Shown here: one piece after another, positions 42,200 to 49,844 of the stretch
Layout of the letters: every line of letters begins with the position of its first letter
Position numbering within the stretch: position 1 is the first letter of the stretch
Assembly: GCA_002421905.1 (NCBI GenBank)
Contig: DISK01000018.1
Coordinates: 1-64,000 of the forward strand
Direction of reading: 5' to 3'
DNA: 64,000 nucleotides
Source: Micavibrio sp. UBA6212
Lineage (GTDB): Bacteria > Pseudomonadota > Alphaproteobacteria > Micavibrionales > Micavibrionaceae
Translations under genes and position numbers: made by a program
The notes under the pieces: model-generated
The model's input: only the letters and a program-made list of their open reading frames with translations
Database searches by the model: none
Told to the model about the DNA's origin: nothing

Positions 42200-42733
42200 T
42201 CAAGAGGTTTGTTTTTTTGTAATATACAAGATATCGCTGACGCGTTCCAGATCATCACATAGGCGGAGAATTTCTTTGTCGCGTGTTGCTCCTAGTTTTT
42301 CTACCAAGCGGATCGATCTTGTGTTGTGTGGGTCTATATAATGATGAATTTCTGTGATGCCCAAATTTTGAAAGGCATGATCTTTAACCGCTCGCGCTGC
42401 TTCTAACGCCAACCCCTTTCCCCATTTTGATTTCAGCAATATCCATCCCAATTCCGGAATGGAGGTCTTTTCGCAAGGGCGCAACCCGACAAGTCCGCAA
42501 AAATCTCCTGTCTCCTTTTCTTCCAGAAAATACATGCCATAGGATTTGATTTGCCACTGTTCGAGGTTTTTGCGGCAATAATCAGAGTTTTCCTGAGGAC
42601 TTAAGGGAGAGCATCCCGCCATCGACATGATTTCAGGGTCGGCATGCATTTTTGCAATTTCAGGGGTGTCATCATTCTTAGGTAAACGAAGAATGAGGCG
42701 CTCTGTTTCTAAGCTGTGAGTGGTTATCGTCAT
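42200..42733 (-). CDS. GNAT acetyltransferase, RimJ/RimL type
   Basis: A 177-residue acetyl-CoA-dependent N-acyltransferase. The RimJ-like start TERLILRLPKNDDTPEIAKMHADPEIM is clear, as are ETGDFCGLVGLRPCEKTSIPELGWILLKSKWGKGLALEAARAVKDHAF with the pyrophosphate-binding loop, and EIHHYIDPHNTRSIRLVEKLGATRD (the helix facing CoA). The target may be an N-terminus of a ribosomal or other protein, or a small amine. It lies between a hydrolase gene (6 bases upstream) and the ABC ATPase gene, forming a possible operon. Confidence 0.88.
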   Translation of the reverse strand: MTITTHSLETERLILRLPKNDDTPEIAKMHADPEIMSMAGCSPLSPQENSDYCRKNLEQWQIKSYGMYFLEEKETGDFCGLVGLRPCEKTSIPELGWILLKSKWGKGLALEAARAVKDHAFQNLGITEIHHYIDPHNTRSIRLVEKLGATRDKEILRLCDDLERVSDILYITKKQTS

Positions 42734-42739
42734 CAATTA

Positions 42740-43696
42740 TTATTCTTTATAGCAGTACTCGCCTTCGGTTGAAAGCCAAGAGGTAACCGCATCACTTGTC
42801 AGCCAATCTTTTGCGGCCATGTCATCTTTGAGATAGGCGTCCCAAAAGGCAAGTGAAAGGATTTTGATGATCTCTTCATGGGTTTCCTGTTTGGGATTGG
42901 CGTCAAGTTGCCCTCTTGATCCGTTATAGACCATGTGGTCCCCGCCATCCATCACAATCAAATGTTGGTCGGGGCCGCCGGAATGGGTGAAGACTTCCAA
43001 ACGATCTTTATATCCGAAATTTTTTAAGGGGGACTCATCGTCGGTTCCGGTCATCACCAGAAGAGGAATTTTGATTGCGCCGTAAAAATCTTGCGGGGTA
43101 TGGCCTTTCTTTTCCATGTGGGGGCCAGGGCTGTAGGCTATCCCTGCCTTGATGCGCGGTTCGTATAAATCATAGAGGCGTTTGCCGTGACCTCTTTTTT
43201 GTCCGGCCATGATTTGGGTGGTCATCGCACCGAAAGAATGTCCCGACATACCGATTTTATTTAAGTCCATCAATGGTGCGATGTCGAGTGTTGCCAGTTG
43301 ATCCAGCACAAAGGGGACGTCTTTGAAGCGGTTGAGTGTTGCGTGGCGCGGGATATGCGTGGCGCGGATGACATCCCATGGGTGGCCTTTTTTTCCTTCC
43401 CAGAGGGAGCTATCGGTGCCGTGATGTTGGATATGCACCACGATATAGCCGTGTGAGGCGATAAAGCGCGAGATAAACCCCGCTCCGTCACGCGAGCCAC
43501 CCAACCCATGCGACCAAAGGATAACCGGAAAAGGGCCGCTTCCCAAATCCATGGGTTTATAGGTTTTATAGAGGACTTTGCGATTCCCGCGCTTTGCATC
43601 AATCCACTCACCACGCCCCAACGTGATTTGCGAGGGTTCGGTATCAGGCGAAATATTCGGGTTCCAAAGCGGGGCGGATAGGGGTGTGCTGGTCAT
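42740..43696 (-). CDS. Alpha/beta-hydrolase, dienelactone/PAF-acetylhydrolase-like
   Basis: A 318-residue cytoplasmic hydrolase with no signal peptide. The oxyanion-hole region is FPVILWSHGLGGSRDGAGF, the nucleophile elbow is IGMSGHSFGAMTTQIM (Ser about residue 157), and acid and base regions are LLVMTGTDDESP and GGDHMVYNG. The pattern resembles predicted dienelactone hydrolases and PAF acetylhydrolase-like lipases. The substrate is unknown. It is followed closely by the GNAT gene. Confidence 0.85.
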   Translation of the reverse strand: MTSTPLSAPLWNPNISPDTEPSQITLGRGEWIDAKRGNRKVLYKTYKPMDLGSGPFPVILWSHGLGGSRDGAGFISRFIASHGYIVVHIQHHGTDSSLWEGKKGHPWDVIRATHIPRHATLNRFKDVPFVLDQLATLDIAPLMDLNKIGMSGHSFGAMTTQIMAGQKRGHGKRLYDLYEPRIKAGIAYSPGPHMEKKGHTPQDFYGAIKIPLLVMTGTDDESPLKNFGYKDRLEVFTHSGGPDQHLIVMDGGDHMVYNGSRGQLDANPKQETHEEIIKILSLAFWDAYLKDDMAAKDWLTSDAVTSWLSTEGEYCYKE

Positions 43697-43701
43697 ATGA
43701 T

Positions 43702-43890
43702 TTATCTAGCATGTTGTGCGTTGTTTTGTAGCGTTTTTTTGTCGGTTTGAGCCGTTGTAAGGCTGCCTGTGATCTCGCTGAAGTACAAAATGGAGATCGG
43801 ATAAAAGAGCCGCAGGGCCGCCAAAAACTCGTTGGCGCCCATCAGTGTAAAGTTTCTAGCCAGCTTGTATCGTAATTCCGGTTTTCGCAT
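43702..43890 (-). pseudogene. Possible truncated N-terminus of an MFS transporter
   Basis: A 62-residue ORF with ARNFTLMGANEFLAALRLFYPISILYFSEITGSLTTA, which looks like the first membrane helix and following loop of a major-facilitator transporter. The rest of such a protein is absent; the frame ends in a polar tail (QTDKKTLQNNAQHAR). It may be a decayed gene or a small membrane protein. I lean to a remnant; the match is from memory and short. Confidence 0.35.
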
Positions 43891-43997
43891 GACCTTGTCA
43901 TGGCATATTTTTTTATTCAGAATCAATAAGTTATTTTATTTCACGAAGAATTTGGCCAGTTTTGATTCTGGAAACTTACATTTTTCGAAATTAATAG

Positions 43998-44026
43998 TTG
44001 ACATATAAGTAAGTTCGGGTTATAAA
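43998..44026 (+). promoter_or_regulatory. Strong sigma-70 promoter of a candidate small RNA
   Basis: Perfect TTGACA (43998-44003), a 17-base spacer, and TATAAA (44021-44026). Transcription would begin near 44033. There is no protein gene downstream on this strand for about 2 kb, only a strong terminator 200 bases on. Confidence 0.8.
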
Positions 44027-44032
44027 TTGGCC

Positions 44033-44240
44033 AACTCCAGTATAAATGACAGACGACGGTGATACTTAAAAGACCCAATAAGGGCTGCAAAAGATCATCA
44101 GGGTGTACGAAGATCAGCGTAGTACTTTATTTTTTCTCTCTTTGAAGAGAACGAGTTTTTAGAAAAGAATTTTTAGAGCTTTCTCCCCCCCAGAAGAAAG
44201 GCAGGTCTTTGAGCTTCGCTCAAGGCCTGTTTTCTTTTTT
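44033..44240 (+). ncRNA. Candidate small RNA with a C-rich hairpin loop
   Basis: About 205 nucleotides between a near-consensus promoter and a strong intrinsic terminator, with no ORF beyond seven codons. Near the 3' end is a hairpin with stem CTTTCT/AGAAAG (44179-44184, 44195-44200) whose loop is seven consecutive C plus AGA (44185-44194). C-rich loops that pair with ribosome binding sites are known in alphaproteobacterial regulatory RNAs. The terminator hairpin follows at once. I do not recognise 6S, SRP, RNase P or another known RNA in it. Confidence 0.6.
44202..44240 (+). terminator. Intrinsic terminator of the candidate small RNA
   Basis: CAGGTCTTTGAGC (44202-44214), loop TTC, GCTCAAGGCCTG (44218-44229) with one bulged base, then TTTTCTTTTTT. 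This is one of the strongest terminators in the window. Confidence 0.85.
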
Positions 44241-44369
44241 GCTTCCATCTTTAATCTTTGGGGGTGTCAGATATCAGCTCATATACCATCCGTACACTTC
44301 GCTTCATCTTCCTGTCCAAAGACCAAAGCTGTTTGCAAAGTTCTGTGTGATGAGGATGAAGAGTTGAGA

Positions 44370-44625
44370 AGTCGTTCACGCGAAGGACGCAAGGTAGCGC
44401 TACGGTCGCAAAGGGTCATTGTCATTGCGAGTGAAAGCGAAGCAATCCAGAGAAATTTGCGAATTTGATACTCCGTGGTTTCTTTTTTGTCCGGATCCCC
44501 GCCTGCGCGGGGATGACAGGGAAAGAAGGTGTGTGAGCGGGGATGACAGGGAAGGAATAAATAAGGGAATAAATAACAAGTCCTCTCCCTTGAGGGGAGA
44601 GGATTTAGGTGATGGTGATGCCGAC
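44370..44625. repeat. Composite repeat cluster (families D, C, F, B)
   Basis: Family D (GTCGTTCACGCGAAGGACGC, 44371-44412), family C (GTCATTGCGAGTGAAAGCG, 44416-44455), a CCCCGCCTGCGCGGGG hairpin (about 44497-44520) and family B copy 3 (44580-44620). No gene is supported. It separates the small RNA from the convergent trhP gene. Confidence 0.75.
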
Positions 44626-44639
44626 CAATTTTTTTTAAG

Positions 44640-45974
44640 CTACACAAAGCGGCTGATGAGGACGATATCGGACTCGATATCGTTGGACGGAATGCGGACG
44701 ATATGTCCGTTGCCCGGAGCCGTTTCAATCGGGTTGCCTTTTTTATCTTTCATTTCGCTTAGCGTGATTTCGCGGTTTTGTCCGTTGGGGAGAATAATTT
44801 CCAGACGGTCACCAACCGAGAATTTGTTTTTCACATCAATTTCCATCCAATTGTCCTGACGGGAAATCATTTCGCCGACAAATTGTTGTTTGTGAGAATC
44901 GGAGGCTCCAGCCATATAGTTCTGGTGATCTTGCGAATGGTGGCGTTGATAAAAACCGTCGGTATATCCACGGTGCGCCAGATTTTCGAGTGTGCCGATC
45001 AGTTTGGGGTCAAGTGGTTGTCCGGAGACAGCCTGATCAATCGCCTGACGGTAGCATTGCGAGGTGCGGGCTGCGTAGTAATGCGATTTGGTACGGCCTT
45101 CGATCTTCAAACAATCGACACCGATTTCCACGAGTTTATGCACATGTTCGATGGCCCGCAAATCTTTCGAGTTCATGATGTAGGTGCCTTGTTCGTCTTC
45201 GAACACGGGCATGAATTCTCCGGGGCGATTTTGTTCTTCTAGAAAATAGACGTCATCAGCCATCGGGTGACGGTCGAGTGATCCGCAATCCGAAAACATT
45301 TCCGGTTGTTGCAAGGCATCTTGTGGTAAAATGATGCCTTGTTCTGATTCAACTGCGCTGGTGGTATTGTATTTCCAGCGGCAGGCATTGGTGCAGGTCC
45401 CCTGATTGGCGTCGCGGTGATTAAAGTAACCGGAGAGCAAACAGCGTCCCGAATAGGCGATGCATAACGCGCCATGAATAAAGACTTCGATTTCCATGTC
45501 GGGGCATTCCTGACGAATTTCTGCAATTTCCTTGAGCGATAATTCGCGCGAGAGAATGATGCGGGTCAGTCCCATCTTCTGCCAGAACTTCACAGCGGCG
45601 AAATTCACGGTGTTCATTTGAACCGATAAGTGAACAGGAACTTCCGGCCATTTTTCCCGCACCATCATAATCAATCCCGGGTCGGCCATGATCAAACCAT
45701 CGGGTTTCATGTCAATGACCGGTTCGATTTCATTGAGGAAAGTCCGGACTTTGCCGTTATGCGGAAAGAGGTTGGCCGCGACAAAAAACTTTTTGCCCTG
45801 AGCATGGGCGCGTTCAATGCCAAAGGCCAGATTTTCATCTTTTTTGAACGAGTTGTTGCGTACCCGCAAGCTGTATTTCGGTTGGCCTGCATACACGGCA
45901 TCGGCACCATACGCAAAAGCGTAGTCCATCATTTTTATCGATCCGGCAGGCGCCAGTAATTCCGGTTTTTTCAT
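44640..45974 (-). CDS. trhP: Peptidase U32-family tRNA hydroxylation protein (TrhP/YegQ-like)
   Basis: 444 residues of the U32 family. The subgroup is recognised from KPELLAPAGSIKMMDYAFAYGADAVYAGQPKYSLR at the start, the Cys-rich block GALCIAYSGRCLLSGYFNHRDANQGTCTNACRW (about residues 167-200, likely iron-sulfur ligands), and LKIEGRTKSHYYAA. These match E. coli YegQ/TrhP, which takes part in prephenate-dependent 5-hydroxyuridine formation at tRNA position 34. Length agrees. It stands alone, with its promoter region next to that of the divergent gene at 46106. Confidence 0.88.
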   Translation of the reverse strand: MKKPELLAPAGSIKMMDYAFAYGADAVYAGQPKYSLRVRNNSFKKDENLAFGIERAHAQGKKFFVAANLFPHNGKVRTFLNEIEPVIDMKPDGLIMADPGLIMMVREKWPEVPVHLSVQMNTVNFAAVKFWQKMGLTRIILSRELSLKEIAEIRQECPDMEIEVFIHGALCIAYSGRCLLSGYFNHRDANQGTCTNACRWKYNTTSAVESEQGIILPQDALQQPEMFSDCGSLDRHPMADDVYFLEEQNRPGEFMPVFEDEQGTYIMNSKDLRAIEHVHKLVEIGVDCLKIEGRTKSHYYAARTSQCYRQAIDQAVSGQPLDPKLIGTLENLAHRGYTDGFYQRHHSQDHQNYMAGASDSHKQQFVGEMISRQDNWMEIDVKNKFSVGDRLEIILPNGQNREITLSEMKDKKGNPIETAPGNGHIVRIPSNDIESDIVLISRFV

Positions 45975-46041
45975 CTTGCATCCTCTTGAATTTGGCCATT
46001 TATGGCGGAAGTTGAGGTCAAAAGTCCAGCTTAAATATTAT

Positions 46042-46070
46042 TTGACATAATTATTAATCTCCTCTAGAAT
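46042..46070 (+). promoter_or_regulatory. Strong promoter of gene 46106
   Basis: Perfect TTGACA (46042-46047), a 17-base spacer and TAGAAT (46065-46070). Start of transcription is expected near 46077, giving a leader of about 30 bases. Confidence 0.75.
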
Positions 46071-46105
46071 TTGTGGGTGATGCACCATATCTAAAGCGGA
46101 AAAGT

Positions 46106-47983
46106 ATGTCAGAGCATATTAAGTATAAAAAGGCTTTCAAGCTATATGGTCAAAAATTGTTTGATCATTATTCGAAAAAATTTCCTGACGAGAAATTAGG
46201 TTCCCGCGCCGAAGATGTCTTTGAACGAATTTCTTCATATGATCCGACCCACGATGCCAAAGAGCCTCAAAAAAGATTTCAATTCCTTGATTGGATGGCG
46301 AGAAATCTTATTAAAGGCGAGGTGAGCCCTCAGGATTTGTTCAAGGTTCGTGATGACCTGATTTTATTTACTAGAAAAATCAAATCTGTTGGAAATCCAA
46401 ATATTGATAATTATACACTTTCTTCTTTGGCAGAGGTGACATTCCCCTTTCTTGGTGAATTGACCGAGCCAAGTTCTGCCGATCAGAAGCGTTTGGAGCG
46501 CGATCGTGCCGAAAAGAATAGTGTGATATTTTATGATGGCCATGCTGGAAAAATTCTAATGCCCCAGACTATGGAGGCCTCACAGTTTTGGGGACGTGGA
46601 ACGCGTTGGTGTATCTCTGCAACACAATCGGATAATTTATTCGATCAATATCATCAGAAAGGAAAAACCCCTATTCTGATGTTTCTTCCCAAAGGAACTC
46701 AAGAGAAGTTTGCTTTTACTCTGAAAGATGAAGCTATGCGCAATGCGCGCGATGATGAAGTTCGCAAGTCTCCCGAGGTCTTAAAGAATTTTCTTGGCGA
46801 GGCTCTTTATGCCCTTCAGTCAAAGGTCGCATTTCAAGAGTGTAGTTCTGCTGTTCAAAAAACATTGAGAGAAGGCATGATGCAGGTTTGTGACGCTTAT
46901 CAACATGTCTTGCGCTCCGGTGAGGCTCATGCTTTGCCATCGTGTATTTCGCCTGCTGTTATGGTTGAAGAGCTTGTTAAGAAAAGTCAGGATATCTCCT
47001 GGTGGTCAGTGGATAACGGTTCGGTCAATGTTATCCCTTTGTTCTCTCATCCTGCAATGCTCCTTGAGTTCAAAAAAATTGATCCTGCACAGACAGATAC
47101 TATTCGTTCTGCACTTTCAAGTGTCGAGATGGATGATGATGTGTTTGAGTGGTGTAAGGAAGAGTTCACTTTATCTGAGGATGATCTTCATGATCGCGAT
47201 CATATTCTTTCGAGGTTGAAAGATTTTAACTCGCTGATGACGGAAAGAAGTCAATTATTTGGTCACTGCGGATTTGACTCGTTGGACTTGGAAGAGACTC
47301 TTGCTGAACATCTTCTATCACAGATTCCAGTTTCATATTGGGATGATATCAAATTTACGATGGATGTTATTCAAAGCTTCCCTCATTTCAGATCGGGTCT
47401 TGTTAGTGAAATTCCAGAGATTATACGCCATCCTGAAGTTGTTCTTTATTTTACCAAGCAGATGTACGAGGACGGATCTGATTTTTTTGCCGATTTTTTG
47501 AAAGGCACACCTGAAGTTTGGTCTGCAAAAATTGAGGGACAGAGCTTTATGGAAGCTGTGTTACCTCAGTCTTTCGATAATTTTTATTTGGCCACCGAAT
47601 TCGCTGGTGCTGCAAAGCTTGGTAGGATAACAGATTTTTCTCATCTGGAACAGAAAATCAATATGCAGTTTTCTGATGGATTACCCAATCGCGAAGACCT
47701 TGATCTTGCTCTCTACAGCGCAGAGGATATGGATGTTTCTTTCGTTGTTGAACGCACCATAGAAAGGCATCCGGATTGGTTTGAGGATGTCCCCGCATCA
47801 CGGCAAACCCTTGTTATGGCGGCATTTGCAGTTGCCCATAATCCTGAGGCGCTTTTGGATGTTCGGAGTGACTTTCTTCGTTCGGCAAATCATCCAGTTG
47901 AGTTTGATGCCGCATTCGTCAAATTGAAGGATGGGCCGACCAAGTCCAGCCTTGAACCTTTCTTTGGTCATATCCTTAATTAA
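46106..47983 (+). CDS. Large hypothetical protein with phage-like GRGTRWC motif
   Basis: A 625-residue soluble protein without signal peptide. Around residues 139-215 it has NSVIFYDGHAGKILMPQTME, ASQFWGRGTRWCISATQSDN, LFDQYHQKGKTPILMF and a following KFAFTLKDEAMRNARDDE. The same order (conserved WC-T/S-A, then N-x-F-x-x-Y, then a short beta strand and a K-F-Q/A-F-x-x-x-D motif) occurs in uncharacterised proteins of large phages and of some bacteria. The remaining 400 residues are helical and repetitive in appearance, without recognised domain. ATG 46106 follows GCGGAAA. Strong promoter upstream. Function unknown. Confidence 0.6.
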   Translation: MSEHIKYKKAFKLYGQKLFDHYSKKFPDEKLGSRAEDVFERISSYDPTHDAKEPQKRFQFLDWMARNLIKGEVSPQDLFKVRDDLILFTRKIKSVGNPNIDNYTLSSLAEVTFPFLGELTEPSSADQKRLERDRAEKNSVIFYDGHAGKILMPQTMEASQFWGRGTRWCISATQSDNLFDQYHQKGKTPILMFLPKGTQEKFAFTLKDEAMRNARDDEVRKSPEVLKNFLGEALYALQSKVAFQECSSAVQKTLREGMMQVCDAYQHVLRSGEAHALPSCISPAVMVEELVKKSQDISWWSVDNGSVNVIPLFSHPAMLLEFKKIDPAQTDTIRSALSSVEMDDDVFEWCKEEFTLSEDDLHDRDHILSRLKDFNSLMTERSQLFGHCGFDSLDLEETLAEHLLSQIPVSYWDDIKFTMDVIQSFPHFRSGLVSEIPEIIRHPEVVLYFTKQMYEDGSDFFADFLKGTPEVWSAKIEGQSFMEAVLPQSFDNFYLATEFAGAAKLGRITDFSHLEQKINMQFSDGLPNREDLDLALYSAEDMDVSFVVERTIERHPDWFEDVPASRQTLVMAAFAVAHNPEALLDVRSDFLRSANHPVEFDAAFVKLKDGPTKSSLEPFFGHILN

Positions 47984-48002
47984 TTCAATCGTGTCGTCTT
48001 GT

Positions 48003-48509
48003 TTATTTCTTGCGGAATTTGTCGAGGGAGATAACTTCTCCGCCTCCAGATTTCGATTTTTTGCCTTTCGGACTGTCCGGATCATCGTCTCCGTCGTCAT
48101 CCATCGCGAGGGCCGCAAGGGCTTCTTCCTCATGATCCATCAGGTCACCTAATGGCTGGAATTGCAGGGCGAAATTAACCGACGGGTCGGCAAAAATTGT
48201 GACGGCGGCGATCGGGACGATCAAACGTTCCGGAATATTGTTGAAGGACAAGGTGACACCCAGATTGGTTTCATCCACTGTCAGATTTTCAAACTGGTAT
48301 TGGAGGACAATCGTCATCTCGCCCGGATAGCGTTCGCGCAGATAATCAGGGATTTGTACACCCGGAAAATCGGTCATAAAGGTGATGTAGAAATGGTGGT
48401 CGCTGGGAAGGCCATGTTCTTGCACTTCGGAAACGGCTTGACGAACCACGCCGCGGAGCGCTGATTCAACCATTTTATCGTATCTAAGGGTAGTGTCGTC
48501 GTTTTTCAT
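48003..48509 (-). CDS. sspB: SspB, ClpXP adaptor for ssrA-tagged proteins (alpha type)
   Basis: Adaptor that binds the tmRNA-encoded tag on stalled-translation products and delivers them to ClpXP protease. 168 residues from ATG 48509. The alphaproteobacterial SspB pattern is clear: RYDKMVESALRGVVRQAVSEV, LPSDHHFYITFMTDFPGVQIPDYLRERYPGEMTIVLQYQFENL, and LSFNNIPERLIVPIAAVTIFADPSVNFALQF. An acidic linker (DDDGDDDPDSP) precedes the C-terminal ClpX-binding segment VISLDKFRKK. It lies just downstream of the tmRNA gene on the same strand, so reader and tag-maker are neighbours. Confidence 0.93.
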   Translation of the reverse strand: MKNDDTTLRYDKMVESALRGVVRQAVSEVQEHGLPSDHHFYITFMTDFPGVQIPDYLRERYPGEMTIVLQYQFENLTVDETNLGVTLSFNNIPERLIVPIAAVTIFADPSVNFALQFQPLGDLMDHEEEALAALAMDDDGDDDPDSPKGKKSKSGGGEVISLDKFRKK

Positions 48510-48644
48510 CAGCAATATCTGGGGTCTTTTTGAGCAGAACTGTTTGTAGAATCAGCTATAAACGGTTGGGATTGATTTGTCCAGCGCAGGCGGAATTTCA
48601 CCCTTAAGAAAATTTTGACATAATTTCTCACAGAAATTTAAGCC

Positions 48645-48688
48645 ATAAAAAATGGGGCAGTTCTGTTGCTAGGCCGCCCCGCGCCCCA
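48645..48688 (-). terminator. Terminator at the end of the tmRNA gene
   Basis: On the minus strand TGGGGC (48683-48688) pairs with GCCCCA (48653-48658) and is followed by TTTTTTAT. An inner GGGGC gives an alternative stem. Confidence 0.8.
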
Positions 48689-49055
48689 CCCTCTGCCGAA
48701 GCTTCAGGGATTATGTAGCTTCATCGGTGCAATTAAGCAGCGATTTTATCACCAGCAACAACAGAAGAGTTGTCATTGGCTGCTACGGTCTGTGCATTAT
48801 CATTTGCATCTATAAAATTTGGACGGATACGACCGTTCCTCAAACGGATACAGACTTTATCTTTATTACGCGTGTCGATCCTGTTTCGGCCCCATCATCA
48901 GTGGAGAGTTTGGAGTGCAGAGTTTTTAGAGATAACTTTTTCCCATCACTCAAAACCCATCATTCTCCACTCATGGTGGAGCCGCCGGGCACTGCCCCCG
49001 GGTCCACGACGCCTATTTCACAAAGCGTTTAGCATCATAGTCGGGCGAACCCGAC
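48650..49055 (-). ncRNA. ssrA: Two-piece (permuted) tmRNA gene
   Basis: Rescues stalled ribosomes. The acceptor piece comes first (about 49055-48974) and ends in CGGCTCC-ACCA; after a spacer of about 80 bases the coding piece begins at 48893 with GGGGCCGAAACAGGATCGAC, the usual tmRNA 5' end. GGGGCCG pairs with CGGCTCC over seven base pairs, with a wobble G3-U70, the alanine identity mark. The resume codon GCA is at 48805-48807 and the tag ORF ends with TAA at 48733-48735: 24 codons starting ANDNAQTVA, with a second ANDN at residues 10-13 and the end DKIAA. Permuted order is typical for alphaproteobacteria. Confidence 0.93.
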
Positions 49056-49061
49056 ATCCTT

Positions 49062-49090
49062 ATTATAGGGCGTTCGTTCCCAAATATCAA
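49062..49090 (-). promoter_or_regulatory. tmRNA promoter
   Basis: On the minus strand TTGATA (49085-49090), 17-base spacer, and perfect TATAAT (49062-49067). The -35 element overlaps the stop codon of the gene upstream (49087-49689). Transcription should start near 49055. Confidence 0.85.
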
Positions 49091-49689
49091 GGTTGTCGAG
49101 TCTGAAGGGAAGGTTTCGCGGTGGCGGCTTGGTCGTTTGCTGGCAAACAGAGTGTTTTGCGAATTTCTTCTATCGGTACATCCGGTGTTCCGAAAAGATC
49201 TACCATGACTGTAAACAGGAAAGCCTTTTTATTATCGAGATAATTGAAATCTTCATTATCAAAGGCGATGTCGGCTTCCATGCCCTGAATGTCGTATTTG
49301 CTGTGAACGGAGATATTGCCAGGAACTTGTCTTCCTATCTCATGACAGGCCGCTGCAAAGATGGCTTGGGCGCTGTCCAAATGAGCACCCGAGACCAGCA
49401 TGACATCGTGTCCATCTTCGGCAGCGTCACAAAGGAAATTGACCAGATCGCGGTTTAGAGTTCCATCTGCCGAATAGATGGTTCCGCCGATATCTGAGGT
49501 GATGGTGTATAGGATGCCGCATTTTGGCGTTTTTTGTTCATCTGGTGACGGGACGGTTTCCTCGAAGACAGGCGTTGCCTTTTGTTTCAAGCTTGGTTGA
49601 TTATTTTGATCTTGAGCGAGGGGTGGGTTCGGCTGTGTGGTGTCCTTTGCCCCGACAAATAAAGTCTTTAATCCTTGTAGCAAACCCAT
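49087..49689 (-). CDS. HAD-like protein with altered first motif
   Basis: A 200-residue protein with no signal peptide. After a polar, disordered-looking N-terminus (about 55 residues, Pro/Gln-rich) comes YTITSDIGGTIYSADGTLNRDLVNFLCDAAEDGHDVMLVSGAH. This resembles the HAD-phosphatase start (DxDGTL...LVSG), but the second Asp of motif I is replaced by Gly, so ordinary phosphatase activity is doubtful. The rest has no clear HAD motifs III and IV. GAGGA ribosome binding site. Its stop codon overlaps the tmRNA -35 element. Divergent from thyA. Confidence 0.5.
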   Translation of the reverse strand: MGLLQGLKTLFVGAKDTTQPNPPLAQDQNNQPSLKQKATPVFEETVPSPDEQKTPKCGILYTITSDIGGTIYSADGTLNRDLVNFLCDAAEDGHDVMLVSGAHLDSAQAIFAAACHEIGRQVPGNISVHSKYDIQGMEADIAFDNEDFNYLDNKKAFLFTVMVDLFGTPDVPIEEIRKTLCLPANDQAATAKPSLQTRQP

Positions 49690-49844
49690 TTTATCCTCTT
49701 ATTACCTTCTTATAGTTTTCATAAGTTATGGGGAGGTTAGATATTTATGTGGAAATATGCAAGCTTTTTATGGGGAAAGAGCTGTGTTGCCTGTACTCTC
49801 AGCCCTATATTTCGAGTTATGAGTCTTTAGTTTCGGGAGGTTGT

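Noticed and set aside
44041..44075. Seven-codon ORF at the start of the candidate small RNA
   Set aside because: No ribosome binding site and far too short to judge; the RNA is treated as non-coding.
48727..49105. Short plus-strand ORFs over the tmRNA region
   Set aside because: The minus-strand RNA explains this interval with conserved ends, acceptor stem and tag; the ORFs are fortuitous.
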